NCBI GenBank assembly: GCA_011037195.1
Contig: JAAEAF010014557.1
Coordinates: 62,001 to 126,000 of the forward strand
Direction of reading: 5' to 3'
Length of the DNA stretch: 64,000 bases
Source of the DNA: Triatoma infestans
Taxonomy: Eukaryota > Arthropoda > Insecta > Hemiptera > Reduviidae
Shown here: one piece after another, positions 42,601-51,976 of the stretch
How the letters are laid out: each line of letters starts with the position of its first letter
Position numbering within the stretch: position 1 is the first letter of the stretch
The notes under the pieces: model-generated
Seen by the model: the letters and a program-made list of their open reading frames with translations, nothing else
What the model was told of the DNA's origin: nothing
Databases searched by the model: none
Made by a program: the position numbers and the translations under genes

Positions 42601-45378
42601 TCTGGTTGACAAATTGTCTTAAAATTGTAATATTTCCATCTTTAAAGAAAAATCGTTATAGTCTTTTTTTTAATTCCAAAAAACTCAAAAATTTACACTG
42701 TTAAGACGAAGTTCCGGTTAACTGATTTTCTTCAAATTTGGAATTATAGCAAAGCATCTAAGATATATTAATATCAAATAAGTAGCAAAAATATAAATCA
42801 GCAGTGAAATAGTACTTTAAGAGGAAAGCTTAGCGTTACTGGTGCATTAGAACTACCCAAAAATAAATTCCTAGAAAAATGTTTGAAATAAAAGTGATAG
42901 GCATTTATAGACATGTATAGATAGTATAAAAAAAATTAAAGAAAATCATTTCAACAATTTTCGCAATAATCTGTCGAAACTATCTCAAGTGGGTATTCAA
43001 TACTCGTTTTGCAAATAGAAACTTTTCAAAAATATTATTTAAATATATCATTCAAAATATAATTAAATTCATTTATATTTCTTATCTGATATAAGTAATT
43101 ACCAATATAATTAGCACCAATCAATTTAATCAGTTAATTATCTTCAACAAAGAGGTATTGTGTTCTCCGCCACATAGATAACGGTTCTTTTAAAATTCTT
43201 AATTAACGTTTCAAGCACACCAATTGTATGCTTTCTATCTTGGTTAATATTAATTCTACGATAAAATTGTATATAACCAAAATTGTAGAGAATTAAATTT
43301 ACTACAATTTATGTTCTGTGGTATTTTTTGCTATGACTAACACTAAGGGAGATATTGCTAAAATAACTATCTACAAGGAGGATTGCTCCATTATATTTGC
43401 TTATATCTTTTGAAACGCTGCGTGGTTTGAGGAAATGTAATGTTAAGGCGTACTCTTGCGCAGAAGAGAGATTATATAATAACATGACGTATAGAGAAAA
43501 AAAGTGTAGTAAAAATACCATGTCTGTAGATATTTGCCAAATTGTTAATTAGGAAATGCAATACATGAATGTCATGAGAATGTTTCTGTTATATAATGTA
43601 ATGAATGATATTGATGTGGGAATTGATCGATTATTGTGTGCAGGGTGATGTATGTAAGGTGGTGGAATGGAAGGAAGGTTTTTATGTAGGTTAGAAGACA
43701 AAAAATCTAATAAAGTGTTTTATTAGTTGTATTTAGTTTCTTAAAGACCCTAATCTCTGAAACATAAAACATGGTGTCAGGTGTGGGGTTTTGTTAATTA
43801 AATATTTGTGCTTTATATACATGATTGATAAATTATCAATGGAGGGCGAATTTTTGAAAAGAAAGAAGGCTGTTTTACGTGGCCGATTGACAAGGATGAT
43901 GACGTTTGTGTCATCAAAGAAATTTTCATTCGCACAGTTATCTGAACTAAAGGAAAGGAATGCGGAAGCGGGTAAGATTTTAGATGATTTTAATGAATTG
44001 TCAGTAAATGTAGATCTCGAAGAAGAGTTTGTAAACGCTTTTGAGTCCGATTATTTCTTTGTCAAGAGTAAATTGCTCGAAAAAATTGAAGAAATAACTA
44101 ACATTAAAGTCAATGAAAACAAAACTGGGTTTAATTTACAGTATCAAGTTGCAACTTTTAAGATCCCAATATTTAAGGGGGATTTAACAGAATGGAATTC
44201 GTTTTTTGAATTGTTCAAATCCGTAATTCATAATAATAATAATACCCTGGATGATGTTCGTCGTTTCCAAATCCTGAAATCTTCTTTGGAAGGAGAACCA
44301 AGAGAATTAATAGCTGGATTAGAGATCACGTCACAAAATTATCTCACAGCTCTTGAGACTCTAATTAATAATTATCAAAATAAATAAATACGTAATTTAT
44401 AGTCATTTTAAACGATTTTTTGATCAGCCTAGCGCTCAGTCTAGTCGAGACAAAAAATCTAATAAAGTGTTTTATTAGTTGTATTTAGTTTCTTAAAGAC
44501 CCTAATCTCTGAAACATAAAACAGTTTCAAAAACAGATTGTTCCTTTCGCGAAAACGAAAACTCGCAGAAAGCTCAAAAATGATATTTCCGTTTTGATAT
44601 CAACAGGAAATCCTTCGTGAAAATTTCAGTATATTGTACGAGCTCCACCATCCGTTCGTATTCAACGCAATTTTAATTTTTAAAAATTCAGAAAAGTTAA
44701 AGGTTCAAATATGCAAATTTAATCAAGTAAACAAAGGATAATATAGACACACCATTCTAATTCCAAAAGAGACAGATTGCAAATAATTATAGAAACAATG
44801 CATATTGTAATATAACTTACCTAATGCATTCGTTTGGATATTTATTGCAGTCAGTAGTGCACCTAAATCTTTGCCATGTCATCCAACCCATAGGTGGTGT
44901 CAGCGCCAGTCCGTTATTTAATGCAAAATATCCATCAATCACGGTAGATATAATTAGCAAAATTGTTTCTATGAACCTATAACAAATTAATTACGAACAA
45001 GGTAGGGTAAAATTATTGCAGTACTGAACGGACATACCTACAGATCAGTTCTAGTAAACTACTAGTTGTGTTGAAGTGATGTTCAGATTTAAATATGACC
45101 AAGATATATACTAGAATAGGCTAAATATAAAGTTTCATTAGAATATTCCCAAGTATAATAGAGTTATTGCAGTTCTGTACTGAAATACTTACAGATTAGT
45201 TTAAGTAAACTACTAGTTGTGTTAAAGCGATGTTCAGAATTAAATATGACCAAGATATATATGCTAGAATAAGCTAAATATAAAGGTTTAATAAACTATT
45301 GCCATTTTAAGAATTGAAGACATAATAATTGAGTGTTTATTAATAAATAATAATGTATAAAATATTAGCATACCTCAT
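30595..45378 (-). CDS. NAGA: GH27 alpha-N-acetylgalactosaminidase/alpha-galactosidase
   Basis: Nine firm minus-strand exons (45374-45378, 44821-44976, 42407-42581, 40254-40428, 38843-38937, 38583-38744, 36301-36498, 36062-36226, 35030-35105) give 402 residues in one frame; a candidate tenth (30595-30650) would bring it to 420. A signal peptide ([12 protein letters not shown]) points to the secretory/lysosomal route. GH27 motifs: [19 protein letters not shown], the nucleophile Asp159 in YIKVDGC, the acid/base Asp220 in [11 protein letters not shown], then [10 protein letters not shown] and [14 protein letters not shown] [10 protein letters not shown]. Ser191 and Ala194 in YSCSYPAY match the NAGA loop rather than the Glu/Leu of alpha-galactosidase A. 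So terminal alpha-GalNAc removal is likely, but that is inferred. Introns hold many nested transposons, one at a splice donor. Confidence 0.92.
31842..32804 (-). pseudogene. LINE AP endonuclease domain (broken)
   Basis: Two frames (32418-32804 and 31842-32354) make up an apurinic-type endonuclease. They show [13 protein letters not shown], a GRASGG loop, LRDCNARV (replacing the usual GDxNAR, so the catalytic Asp/Gly context is altered) and [11 protein letters not shown] frame change separates the two pieces. Confidence 0.75.
33147..33698 (-). pseudogene. LINE ORF1, coiled coil plus RRM-like start
   Basis: A 183-residue open frame with a basic N-terminus ([12 protein letters not shown]), a coiled coil (about residues 60-115) and [11 protein letters not shown], the start of the RRM-like domain. 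The ATG at 33698 looks like the native start. The reading frame ends early compared with the ORF1 at 17379, so it is probably truncated by a shift. Confidence 0.75.
33721..35029. other. NAGA last intron, right part
   Basis: Mostly AT-rich sequence without a gene. It includes dispersed-repeat body near 34430-34560 (CAGTAAAGTCGCATTTCC) and a foldback-arm fragment near 34608-34660 (TTCCGCAGAGCTGGAAAGCA). No coding exon was found. Confidence 0.45.
35030..35105 (-). CDS. NAGA: NAGA exon 9
   Basis: Acceptor ACGTTCAG, donor GTATTT, ending phase 1. It encodes [20 protein letters not shown] and RINPSG, matching the family's DVYSG...NFTVIINPSG. The coding region must continue after it. Confidence 0.9.
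35240..36045 (+). mobile_element. Dispersed inverted-repeat family, long copy filling a NAGA intron
   Basis: From TCTGATGTGAAACACTTACA at 35240 to GTACGATTACTATACTTCTT and AGGAGTAAGAGATAG near 36042. It occupies most of the 956 bp intron 35106-36061 and stops about 16 bp from the donor of exon 8. Internal words are duplicated, so it may be two overlapping copies. Non-coding. Confidence 0.65.
36062..36226 (-). CDS. NAGA: NAGA exon 8
   Basis: Acceptor TTCTTACAG, donor GTTTTC, 55 codons. It encodes [10 protein letters not shown] and [16 protein letters not shown], the C-terminal beta domain. The intron separating it from exon 7 is only 74 bp. Confidence 0.9.
36301..36498 (-). CDS. NAGA: NAGA exon 7
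   Basis: Acceptor TTTTGTAG, donor GTAAGA, 66 codons. It encodes [31 protein letters not shown] and [15 protein letters not shown], the end of the catalytic barrel. The acceptor is about 20 nt from the T-run end of a dispersed repeat. Confidence 0.94.
36631..37840. repeat. Outer foldback element
   Basis: The left arm 36631-36720 (ATAACATCTGATATTTTATC, CTGACCGGTTT, AGAGCAAATTCA) is the reverse complement of the right arm 37745-37840. A second inverted-repeat element lies between the arms. A single arm also occurs at 5165-5290. Confidence 0.75.
36775..37685. mobile_element. Inner long-terminal-inverted-repeat element, TA target
   Basis: Ends CAGGGTGTCCCAAGG and CCTTGGGACACTG, each bordered by TA. 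The inverted arms are about 367 bp (36775-37141 and 37319-37685) around a 177 bp centre. No transposase remains. The TA duplication and CAGGG ends suggest a Tc1/mariner-type MITE. Confidence 0.8.
38583..38744 (-). CDS. NAGA: NAGA exon 6, acid/base Asp
   Basis: Acceptor TTATTCCAG, donor GTATGA, 54 codons. It encodes [16 protein letters not shown] (Asp220, predicted acid/base) and [11 protein letters not shown]. Confidence 0.94.
38843..38937 (-). CDS. NAGA: NAGA exon 5, recognition loop
   Basis: Acceptor GCTTGCAG, donor GTCAGT. It encodes [19 protein letters not shown] and [12 protein letters not shown]. Ser191 and Ala194 are the NAGA-type substrate-binding residues. Confidence 0.88.
39411..39451 (-). 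repeat. Duplicated copy of NAGA exon 4 end
   Basis: TACCTTTAGCATA, CCGTTGTAGTA and GCAGCC match 40251-40287, the end of exon 4 plus its donor. There are three substitutions and a 4 bp insertion. It is the far half of the target duplication of the LINE at 39452 and is no longer needed for coding. Confidence 0.85.
39452..40250 (+). mobile_element. 5'-truncated LINE inserted at a NAGA splice donor
   Basis: Plus-strand fragment with an RNase H remnant (VFQAEVVAF near 39470, [11 protein letters not shown] near 39665), a LINE C-terminal region and an (ATCTA)n tail at 40238-40252. A 37-41 bp target duplication made of exon 4 sequence flanks it. Stops and frame changes abound. Confidence 0.85.
40254..40428 (-). 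CDS. NAGA: NAGA exon 4 with nucleophile Asp
   Basis: Acceptor TTGTAACAG. It encodes [20 protein letters not shown] and [18 protein letters not shown]; the Asp of KVDGC (residue 159) is the catalytic nucleophile. It ends phase 1 before GTAGAT. That donor now lies at the edge of a LINE insertion, and the last 37 bp are duplicated beyond the LINE. Confidence 0.94.
40485..42290 (+). mobile_element. Dispersed inverted-repeat family copy interrupted by LINE
   Basis: Starts TCTGGTGTGAAACACACAAT at 40485, about 56 bp from NAGA exon 4. It breaks at about 41045 and resumes at 41940-42290 with GTGTAGATAGTATACGAAG, GCACTTCCGGTTAATGGATT and GGAATACCAAG. A LINE fragment fills the break. Confidence 0.65.
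41052..41930 (+). mobile_element. 5'-truncated LINE with RNase H domain
   Basis: The RNase H domain starts near 41060: [11 protein letters not shown] (first Asp), [10 protein letters not shown] (Glu), then [12 protein letters not shown], where the usual catalytic Asp of SDSQ is Asn. It ends with [12 protein letters not shown] near 41360-41390. A C-terminal CRLC...H-x4-C motif follows near 41690-41745. Frames are broken. A similar TAATT(CT)ACGTGT on both sides suggests a short target duplication. Confidence 0.78.
42407..42581 (-). CDS. NAGA: NAGA exon 3
   Basis: Acceptor TTAAAACAG, donor GTATGT. It encodes [20 protein letters not shown] and [10 protein letters not shown], followed by ERFPHGM, all GH27 landmarks. 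Confidence 0.93.
43000..43581. other. NAGA intron 2, unassigned sequence
   Basis: AT-rich sequence between dispersed-repeat body (to about 42990) and the miniature BEL element. The minus-strand open frame 43309-43521 has no recognisable domain. Nothing firm to report. Confidence 0.4.
43587..44523 (+). mobile_element. Miniature BEL/Pao retrotransposon
   Basis: A 5 bp duplication GTTTC borders it (43582-43586 and 44524-44528). The left LTR, 43587-43771, begins TGTTATATAATG and ends ATAAAACA, with AATAAAG as poly-A signal. A primer-binding-site-like TGGTGTCAGGTGTGGG follows directly. The right LTR is represented only by its last ~76 bp (44448-44523). The internal region is just a gag segment. 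Protease to integrase is deleted together with the 5' part of the right LTR. Confidence 0.88.
43791..44387 (+). pseudogene. BEL/Pao gag N-terminal fragment
   Basis: A 198-residue open frame. The second half has the Pao-type gag core: [15 protein letters not shown] [18 protein letters not shown], then [19 protein letters not shown] and NYLTALETL. Zinc knuckle and pol are absent, so the protein ends after the core at a TAA. The native start is probably near 43839 ([10 protein letters not shown]). Confidence 0.82.
44821..44976 (-). CDS. NAGA: NAGA exon 2
   Basis: Acceptor TGTTATAG, donor GTAAGT, ending phase 2. It encodes the hydrophobic signal core, then [19 protein letters not shown], the GH27 N-terminal signature, and CNKYPNECI. 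Confidence 0.93.
45374..45378 (-). CDS. NAGA: NAGA exon 1 coding part (start codon)
   Basis: ATGAG followed by donor GTATGC. It joins to GTTCATAGAAAC of exon 2 to give MRFIETILL, a signal-peptide start. The leader presumably begins before 45500. Confidence 0.75.
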
Positions 45379-46170
45379 TATCGGCGTTGCCTTATTTCAA
45401 CTGATAAACTCAAATCGACCAGTTTTCTACTAACAGCGGGCCCCTTGTTATCGCCTGTCGCTTATTCTTTATGCCGCCTTTCCGCCAGGTTTATTATATA
45501 TATATATATATATACTCGTATATATGCTTCTGTCAAAAAGATAGGGGATATATTGTTTCTAAACGCAACACTGCTGATAGTCTAAAACAGCTTAACTGCA
45601 GCCGATTGCATACCCAGTCTTCTTCATACAGAATATATAAACAAGTTACGCCGTTAATCGAAAGCTGTAACACGAGCTAGTGTTTAGGGATCATTAACTT
45701 CTAAATATAAGTATTCTGTGATATTTTATTTTGTCTGTATATCTGAAATTACACAAATTTTAACTTTTTCTTACTACTGGTGAGAAGAAGTACAGTGATG
45801 TAAATTAAGTATTTGCAGGAATTATCTGTTTTAAGGAGCCCATGAGTACGATAACAATATATTTAGCAAATGGTCTGATATAACTTGCAATTTCTAATTG
45901 CAATTGTCACGAAAACTGCTCCAACCATTTTCTTTAAATTTCATGCCTAGCACTTTTATTTAAAAATTGATTTTTTTGGGGGGGGGACAAATAGAGTTAA
46001 GCTTTCCTCTAAAGTTTCACTTCAGTAGAATTTATGGTTCTACCACCTATATAATATTAATATACATTAAAAGCATTGGTAGAATTCCAATTTTTAAGAA
46101 AATTGCTTAACAGAACAGCTTTGATTTTTTATTTTTTTTTTAAATTTCTCAAAAATGAGCAGATGAGGTT
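45379..46170. other. NAGA: NAGA upstream region
   Basis: About 120 bp upstream of the NAGA start codon is a TATA dinucleotide run (45496-45520). Dispersed-repeat body follows at 45900-46170 (AACTGCTCCAACCATTTTCT; CCTCTAAAGTTTCACTTCAG). No other gene is visible. Confidence 0.4.
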
Positions 46171-46499
46171 CCGCGACGTTAAATTTCAAATGTGTTCAAT
46201 ACCATTACCGCTCTCTTCTAGATAACACTGTAATCGCTTCTACTACCTGCCTGGGTAGACACTTGTCCCCCATCCTCAATCTCTATTTTTTTTTTGTTAG
46301 GGCAAATGTGTAAATTTTGATGTTTAAAGAGAAAATGACCACAGCTAAGGTCCACCCTCCAGACTAATAATTGTTCCGCGTAGAATATGAAGTTAGACCA
46401 AGCAATGAATTAATAAATTTTATAAAAATTGTATTTCTTTTTAAAACTACAACATCAAAATATTTATTAAGTAATTATTTGTTAAAATTAAAAATAAAA

Positions 46500-46840
46500 T
46501 AAAATAAAAAAACTTGACGCCGCAGGTAAAGTGTGGCGACATTGTCACCAGCGGGTTATAACCGCCTCACTGTGAACTTGAGCTATCCCGCCTGACTGAA
46601 ATTTTTATTCGGCACGTGCTTGACAGTTTTAAGGTTTACCCCAGTGCATATATAGCAAGCATGTTATTATTGTTTGATTTTTATCAATTATTTAATCATT
46701 TTTCGGTGAAAAAAACTTAGATATTCTATTAAACAAGTGAAAAGAGCTTGAAAAGTTTGTTAATGTTTTAGTTGAGTAGTTTTTTATCTTATATCAATTG
46801 CTGAGATTGTTAATTAATTGTGAGGAGTTAATGTTAATGG
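46500..46840 (+). promoter_or_regulatory. Possible promoter and leader exon of the downstream plus-strand gene
   Basis: Less AT-rich sequence at 46510-46660 is followed by CATATATAGCAAGC (46647-46660, TATA-like) and ends at ATGGGTGAGTTAAT (about 46838), a good donor. The first coding exon at 51546 begins with untranslated bases and so needs an upstream leader. The link is inferred. Confidence 0.25.
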
Positions 46841-47107
46841 GTGAGTTAATTTTTATATTATTGTGAAATGTTTTATGTAAATTAGAGTGCATTGTTATAA
46901 GTTATTCAACTAATTTTAGTAAATAAAAATAATATTTTGATAAGATAAATTAAACAAAATGTTTGTGAAGTATGCAGGTTGACCTCGAAGTTATTCTTGG
47001 CATACTCCAATCTTATAGTGTAACAACCATTCCGATTTCTAAGCAAGTCTTAAGCCATAAACTGGATGCATTCTTAACAATCTTAATGTGACATATTAAC
47101 TTCATAG

Positions 47108-47640
47108 TGTTGGTGCATAAGTAATGGCGGTTTCACTAGGTAAATTTTAAATAATTATAACTAGGCCACGAAACTTATTCGTTCTTAATCATAAGTTTGT
47201 AGAAAATACATGCTTCGAAGAATTCAACGAACTCTTGGAAAGTATTTTCTGTGTCCTGCAGGTTGTAGAAACGTTTTTCCTGTTTGAAGAAATGATAGTT
47301 GGTGAATATGGCCAGATGAGGCAAAACTTATTAGCTTACAATTTCGTTCAACTTTTACACAACCGCGTTGGTTGTGCGTCGTCATGGACCTCACTTTCTG
47401 TTCACCATTGCTGGGGACTGTAAGCTTTGCAGTCCAGATTTCATTTTGCTTCAGATGACCAATATGGTCGACGTTTTGAATTCTTTGGGTGGCAACTTTT
47501 CGGATAGTTGTAAGAGAATTAGCTGACAATGTTTGTGCTTTCAATTGGCTGTTGTCAGCTTCCGATGGCTGGCCACTACGCACCTTATCTTCAAGGTGCG
47601 TCTTGTCTCTTTTACAAAACTTGTAAAGCCATCACTCGCT
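47108..47640 (-). pseudogene. Mariner transposase relic with one terminal repeat
   Basis: GTTGGTGCATAAGTAATGGC at 47110 is a mariner-type terminal repeat. On the minus strand the HTH part of the transposase is recognisable (LEDKVRSGQPSEADNSQLKA, then LTTIRKVAT and GHLKQ) before it decays. The DDE catalytic region is gone. Known relatives are Tc1/mariner elements of insects. Confidence 0.75.
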
Positions 47641-48410
47641 GTAGATCTTACTACAGTAACTGCATCTGAAGATCTTACTCCAAACAATAACTTCTGAAAC
47701 TTTTATGTATTTTTTACTTATGTAAAAATGCATGTTCCATGCAGAATAGCATATTACCTGCATGGTTATGTTTTAATTTAATAACAATATTACTTTCTTC
47801 TGTCATTTCTTCAGAGATTAACTCCAACTATCTGAACCTATTAGTGTGTCCTGGTCTACTATGTTCGGTCTCAAGATTTGGGTTAGTGCTTTTGATTTGA
47901 CGTTATATTGGGTGTGTATTTTGATGTAAGTTGTATGGTTTGTTCTATGTCTCGTGTCTCCCAATGTTCCTACTGTTTTGATCCGTAAATCGTATTCCAT
48001 GTGTGATAAAGATGCCCCTCGATATTTGAGGGCTTAAGATATCATCCTTGATATGCCCTCTCTTGTAAACAATCCGCAACTTCATTTCCTTTTATCCTGA
48101 ATTTGCTTTTACCTATTTTAAATGCACCTAAAATATTTGGATTAGATTTTGCTCGTATTAGTTCAAGTCAGCATGTCACGAATGTGTAAATTGTAGATAG
48201 TAAGAATTATGTTAGTGTTGTCAGTCTTTATGGTGATGTGGAAATGTAAAATAACTTTTTTAAATAAAAGATCAATTTTTTATTACCTTTTATGGTAATT
48301 TGTTTAATCAGTTTGACCGCGATCAAACCGTATTTCACCAGTAAATCCACTTCATATCAGATGTCACAATTTTTTTTTTGTAGAAGCGTATATCTGGTGT
48401 GGACATTTTA
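47641..48410. other. Unassigned intergenic sequence
   Basis: No coding, RNA or repeat signature that I recognise. Short open frames (for example 47818-48000 minus) have no domain. Confidence 0.4.
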
Positions 48411-48419
48411 AGAGAATTT

Positions 48420-48700
48420 GTCAAATATCCATTCTGCTGGCGGCCTTTTGAAGTGTAAGCTCATGCAGCACTATCCTATATCTCCTGTTTTACCTTTCCC
48501 ACAGTATGGAGTTGGTAGCTAACTGTGTCATTTGACTGGGCAGCCTCAGTTAAAGACTCATCAACGTCACATGATGGCCGCCCTGAACCTATCTTTCTTT
48601 CTATGGTCGTATCAGCAGTATTAAATTTGGGAAGCCAATGCCGGGCAGTACGCTGACCGAGGACATCTTGCCCTTCGATTTCTATACTATACACTATTTT
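48420..48700 (-). pseudogene. Second mariner-type transposase relic
   Basis: The minus-strand frame reads GQRTARHWLPKF, then ERKIGSGRPSCDVDESL. This is the N-terminal paired-like HTH of a different mariner lineage from the one at 47108. No terminal repeats were identified. Confidence 0.6.
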
Positions 48701-48959
48701 TTTTTTTTCAGTAGTGTGGTAAAATTACTAGAATTTGGTCAAACACAGTCTTTAGTTAGAAAAACGGACATTTTTTCTATATACCCCCATTAGATTCTGT
48801 CCATAATTGGTGAAATGATCCCTGGAAAATTGTCAGACAAAATTATTATCAAGTAGAATTTAAAACAAAACAAAAAAATTCTATCTGCCATATTTTTGGA
48901 ATTGAAAATTATTTGTAGCAGTATAGTTCAAAAAAACTATAAATCACAAGAAATTCAAA

Positions 48960-50280
48960 TCGTTTAGATCGTTTTTAATCATCTTGAGGGAATCTGAAAC
49001 TTAGGTTTCGGTTTAAAATCCAGTCAAAAATAACTATTATAGGATACAATTTTTATTAATTTATGTTTGCGTTCTCATTTTTTTTTTCTAGGATTAGTGA
49101 TTTTTAGAAATTCTAGCGGAGCTTGATTGAGTTGTTCTCTGAAGTGCCATATCTGAATCATGTACTGAGCTACCAACTAATTAAAGGTTTTTTTACGAAG
49201 AATACCAAGTTTCAATTCCAAACTTGTCAGAATTGTAATAAACTGTAGAAGTGGAAAGTCGGGTAAGTATTTCGCAACAGATTGCTGCTATTTTTCTTGC
49301 AATTTTGTCAAATTTTCAAATTGAGCACGATAAAAATATTTTTTAGCAAATGGTCTTTTGTGTGTATGCGATTGAACAAAATATCTCAAAAACGAAAATG
49401 AAAAATCTCAAGGAAACTCAAACTTGATATTCCGTTTAGATACTACCACCGCATTAGACAAAAAAAATTCATGCGAAATCCATCGATCGTTTGTGAGACA
49501 AGTGAATGTTTTTTTTTTCAGTTATTCGTGATTTTGTCGAAAACGGCTCCAACAATTTTCGTCAAAATTTCGTATACTATCTAAACACATAAATACCTAT
49601 CACTTTTATTTGAAACATTTTCCCGAGAAAATTGATTTTTTGGAGAGGTTCTAGGAGGAACAATAGCGTTATGCTTTTCACTAAAGTACCACTTCAGTAT
49701 AATTCATGGTTTTACTTCCTTTGTATTACTTTCTCTTTCTTCTAGTAAGAGGAAGTATTGTAATCGTGTCAAATTGTTCGATGATCGAGTTTTTTACCTG
49801 AATATCCCGTTTTGAGGTCCCCTGAGTCCAAAAAAGTGGTTTTTAGCAAATGGTGTGTGTGTGCGCGCATGCATGCATGCATGCATGTGAACATAGCTCA
49901 AAAACCAAAAACCGTAGAAAGTAGAAACTTGATATTCCGTTTAGGTATCACCATGGGATCTGACAGTACGTTATCTGTCAAAATTCCTCAACCGGAAGTA
50001 CCACTTTACTAGTTTTTCGTTAGAAAGAAAAATTATAAGCATTGATTGAATTTCAAATTTGAAAAAAAAAATCGGTTGATTGGAAGTGCGATTTTACAGA
50101 ATAGGGTTTTAAGTTTTTTTGGTGTTTCTCTCGAAAATGGTTACAACGATTTTTTTTTTTAAACTTTGAATGCTTGTTGCATAGATAGAAACGTATCACT
50201 TTTATTTGAAAATATTTTCTGAAAAAAAAAAATTATTTTAGAGGGGTATTGGGGGGGGCGTCAGTTAGCTTAAAGTTAAA
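48960..50280 (-). mobile_element. Dispersed inverted-repeat family, overlapping copies
   Basis: Family body in reverse orientation. At 49728-50275 a nearly complete body starts at TTCTAGTAAGAGGAAGTATTG, with GAGTCCAAAAAAGTGG, CAACCGGAAGTACCACTTTA and AGAGGGGTATTGGGGGGGGC near its end. Part of another lies at 49370-49700. The word GCATGCATGCATGCATGCATG at 49868 is a simple repeat inside it. Confidence 0.6.
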
Positions 50281-50387
50281 TTTATTTACTTACTTTTGAC
50301 ATAGAACTTCAAATATGGCCGCTTAGGTCCCGATCACCTTGTTATGGTCAACCAATTAAACATTGTATCATCTAATCTAATCTAGAA

Positions 50388-51060
50388 ACTCGGAGCCTCC
50401 TAGGAGGTTCAGCACTTAGATCTCAGTTGGGCCCGTTGTGCATCCCGTAAGGCGCCTCACATCAGCCCCGTATCATTAAAAAACGCCAGAGCTGAGGCGA
50501 TTGAAATTTCTGATCCTGCCTTCGGCTCCAAATTGTGGACGCCAAATTTTAGGAATCGTCTGCTGCGAACATAGTACACGCACTCTCCAGGAAGGTGAAA
50601 CGGTGTCTCATCCTTTTGTCCACATTTTCTTTAAAGTGGGTCTTCAAAGACCTATATTATGCATATGTTTCCTTAAAAGGCAGTGCTCTGTAACTAGGGC
50701 AGTAATTCTCCTTAGATCCACTTTCGTTCTGCCGAGGATATAGTTTGTGCGAGTCTTTGAGGGGCCCACCAGGAAAATCTTAGAGTGCCTCAGCCCTGCA
50801 ATATTTTTCCAATATATTATATATTTGCGTGTTAGCCATTTTTCAATGGCTTCACGAGCACTTCTGCACGAGATGCCGCAGAGAGGCTCCGGACCAACGG
50901 GCGTTCGTGAGGCGCCCTCCTTCGCCACTCTGTCGGCCTCTTCGTTGCCTTGAATGCCTTTATATCCCGGCACCCAACCCAGCCGAAGGCTGTTGTGATT
51001 TGCCAGAGATTGTAGCTATTCGCGGCATTCCTTAACAATCCTCTACTTGGTGCAGTTCGC
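50388..51060 (-). pseudogene. LINE 3' fragment with RNase H end
   Basis: The minus-strand frame reads WVPGYKGIQGNEEADRVAKE (RNase H end), then LVTEHCLLRKHMHNIGL, the motif usual before the LINE C-terminus. The cysteine motif region is decayed. It is a third insertion of RNase H-bearing LINE sequence in this window. Confidence 0.75.
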
Positions 51061-51279
51061 CTCTAAAGCGGCCTATCAGTGTGGCTACCAGAGAAGATCA
51101 TGATTCTTCTGCTCGTAACGCCCTTATACATAAGCTACTATGCACAACTTAAAATAGCGAAAATTTCAACCTGAAAGACCGTTGGGTGCTACCAAGAGAT
51201 ATGGCGATGCCGACGCCAGCGCGGCCAATATGCACGCCAGTCCCGACGGCACAGGTTGCAACATTGCATTTCGATTAAA

Positions 51280-51330
51280 TTGTATTAATTAGAGAAAGTC
51301 GTGTGAGTGTTTCACAGTAGATTTTTTTTT
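51280..51330. repeat. Right terminus of the dispersed inverted-repeat family
   Basis: TTAGAGAAAGTCGTGTGAGT, GTTTCACAG and a T-run. It is about 220 bp before the acceptor at 51545. Confidence 0.65.
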
Positions 51331-51545
51331 TCAATTTTTCACTGACATTTCGGTGCCTTTTGTTTGCGTTTTTCAGGGGAATCTATAAAAATGAAGGAAT
51401 AGAAAAATAGTGATGTTGAAAAAAAAATGATAATGTTCAAAAATATTAAACATTAATATTGGATTTCTTGATTTATTGCTTATATGTAAATACTTACATA
51501 AATATATTATTATAAAATATGAGCTAATTATAAAATAATTTGCAG

Positions 51546-51925
51546 ATAGCGTAAGATGAGGCCAAATCATATGCCGTCAGCAAATCAACGTAATTTTGAA
51601 ATGCAGTCAGGATTTGTCCGTTTTTATAATAATAATAATAATAATAATAATCGTACAAAGAAGTTTTGTATAAAATCGAATTTTAATAGTATAAAGTCAA
51701 AAGAGAATTATTTACCCAAAAAAGGGACATACCATGAAAATAATCTAAGTGAACAAATTGGTAAAACTCATAAATTCATTAGCAACACTAGTAGTTCATG
51801 TGAACAGACACCGGGAGCACTTTTGGACTATAACGGTCAAAAGTTGCAACCACTCAGTCATCCAACTTATGATCCAATGTCTGGAAGTGAGAACTCGTGG
51901 TCAGATATGGAGGGCGAAACTCAAG
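51546..51925 (+). CDS. First coding exon of an unrecognised Asn-rich protein
   Basis: Acceptor ATTTGCAG at 51545 and a strong donor GTAAGT at 51926. ATG at 51556 follows an in-frame TAG at 51547, so it is the start. The 123 codons encode a polar segment with an Asn run (eight AAT codons) and a conserved-looking end (DYNGQKLQPLSHPTYDPMSG, then SWSDMEGETQ). Coding character is supported by the clean splice sites and even codon use compared with the repeats around. No domain is recognised. The next exon was not found; it must lie beyond the LINE cluster, or right of the window. It is divergent from NAGA. Confidence 0.6.
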
Positions 51926-51976
51926 GTAAGTTAAAAATACTAGTAACTTTTGTATATATCTTGGTTTATACACATT

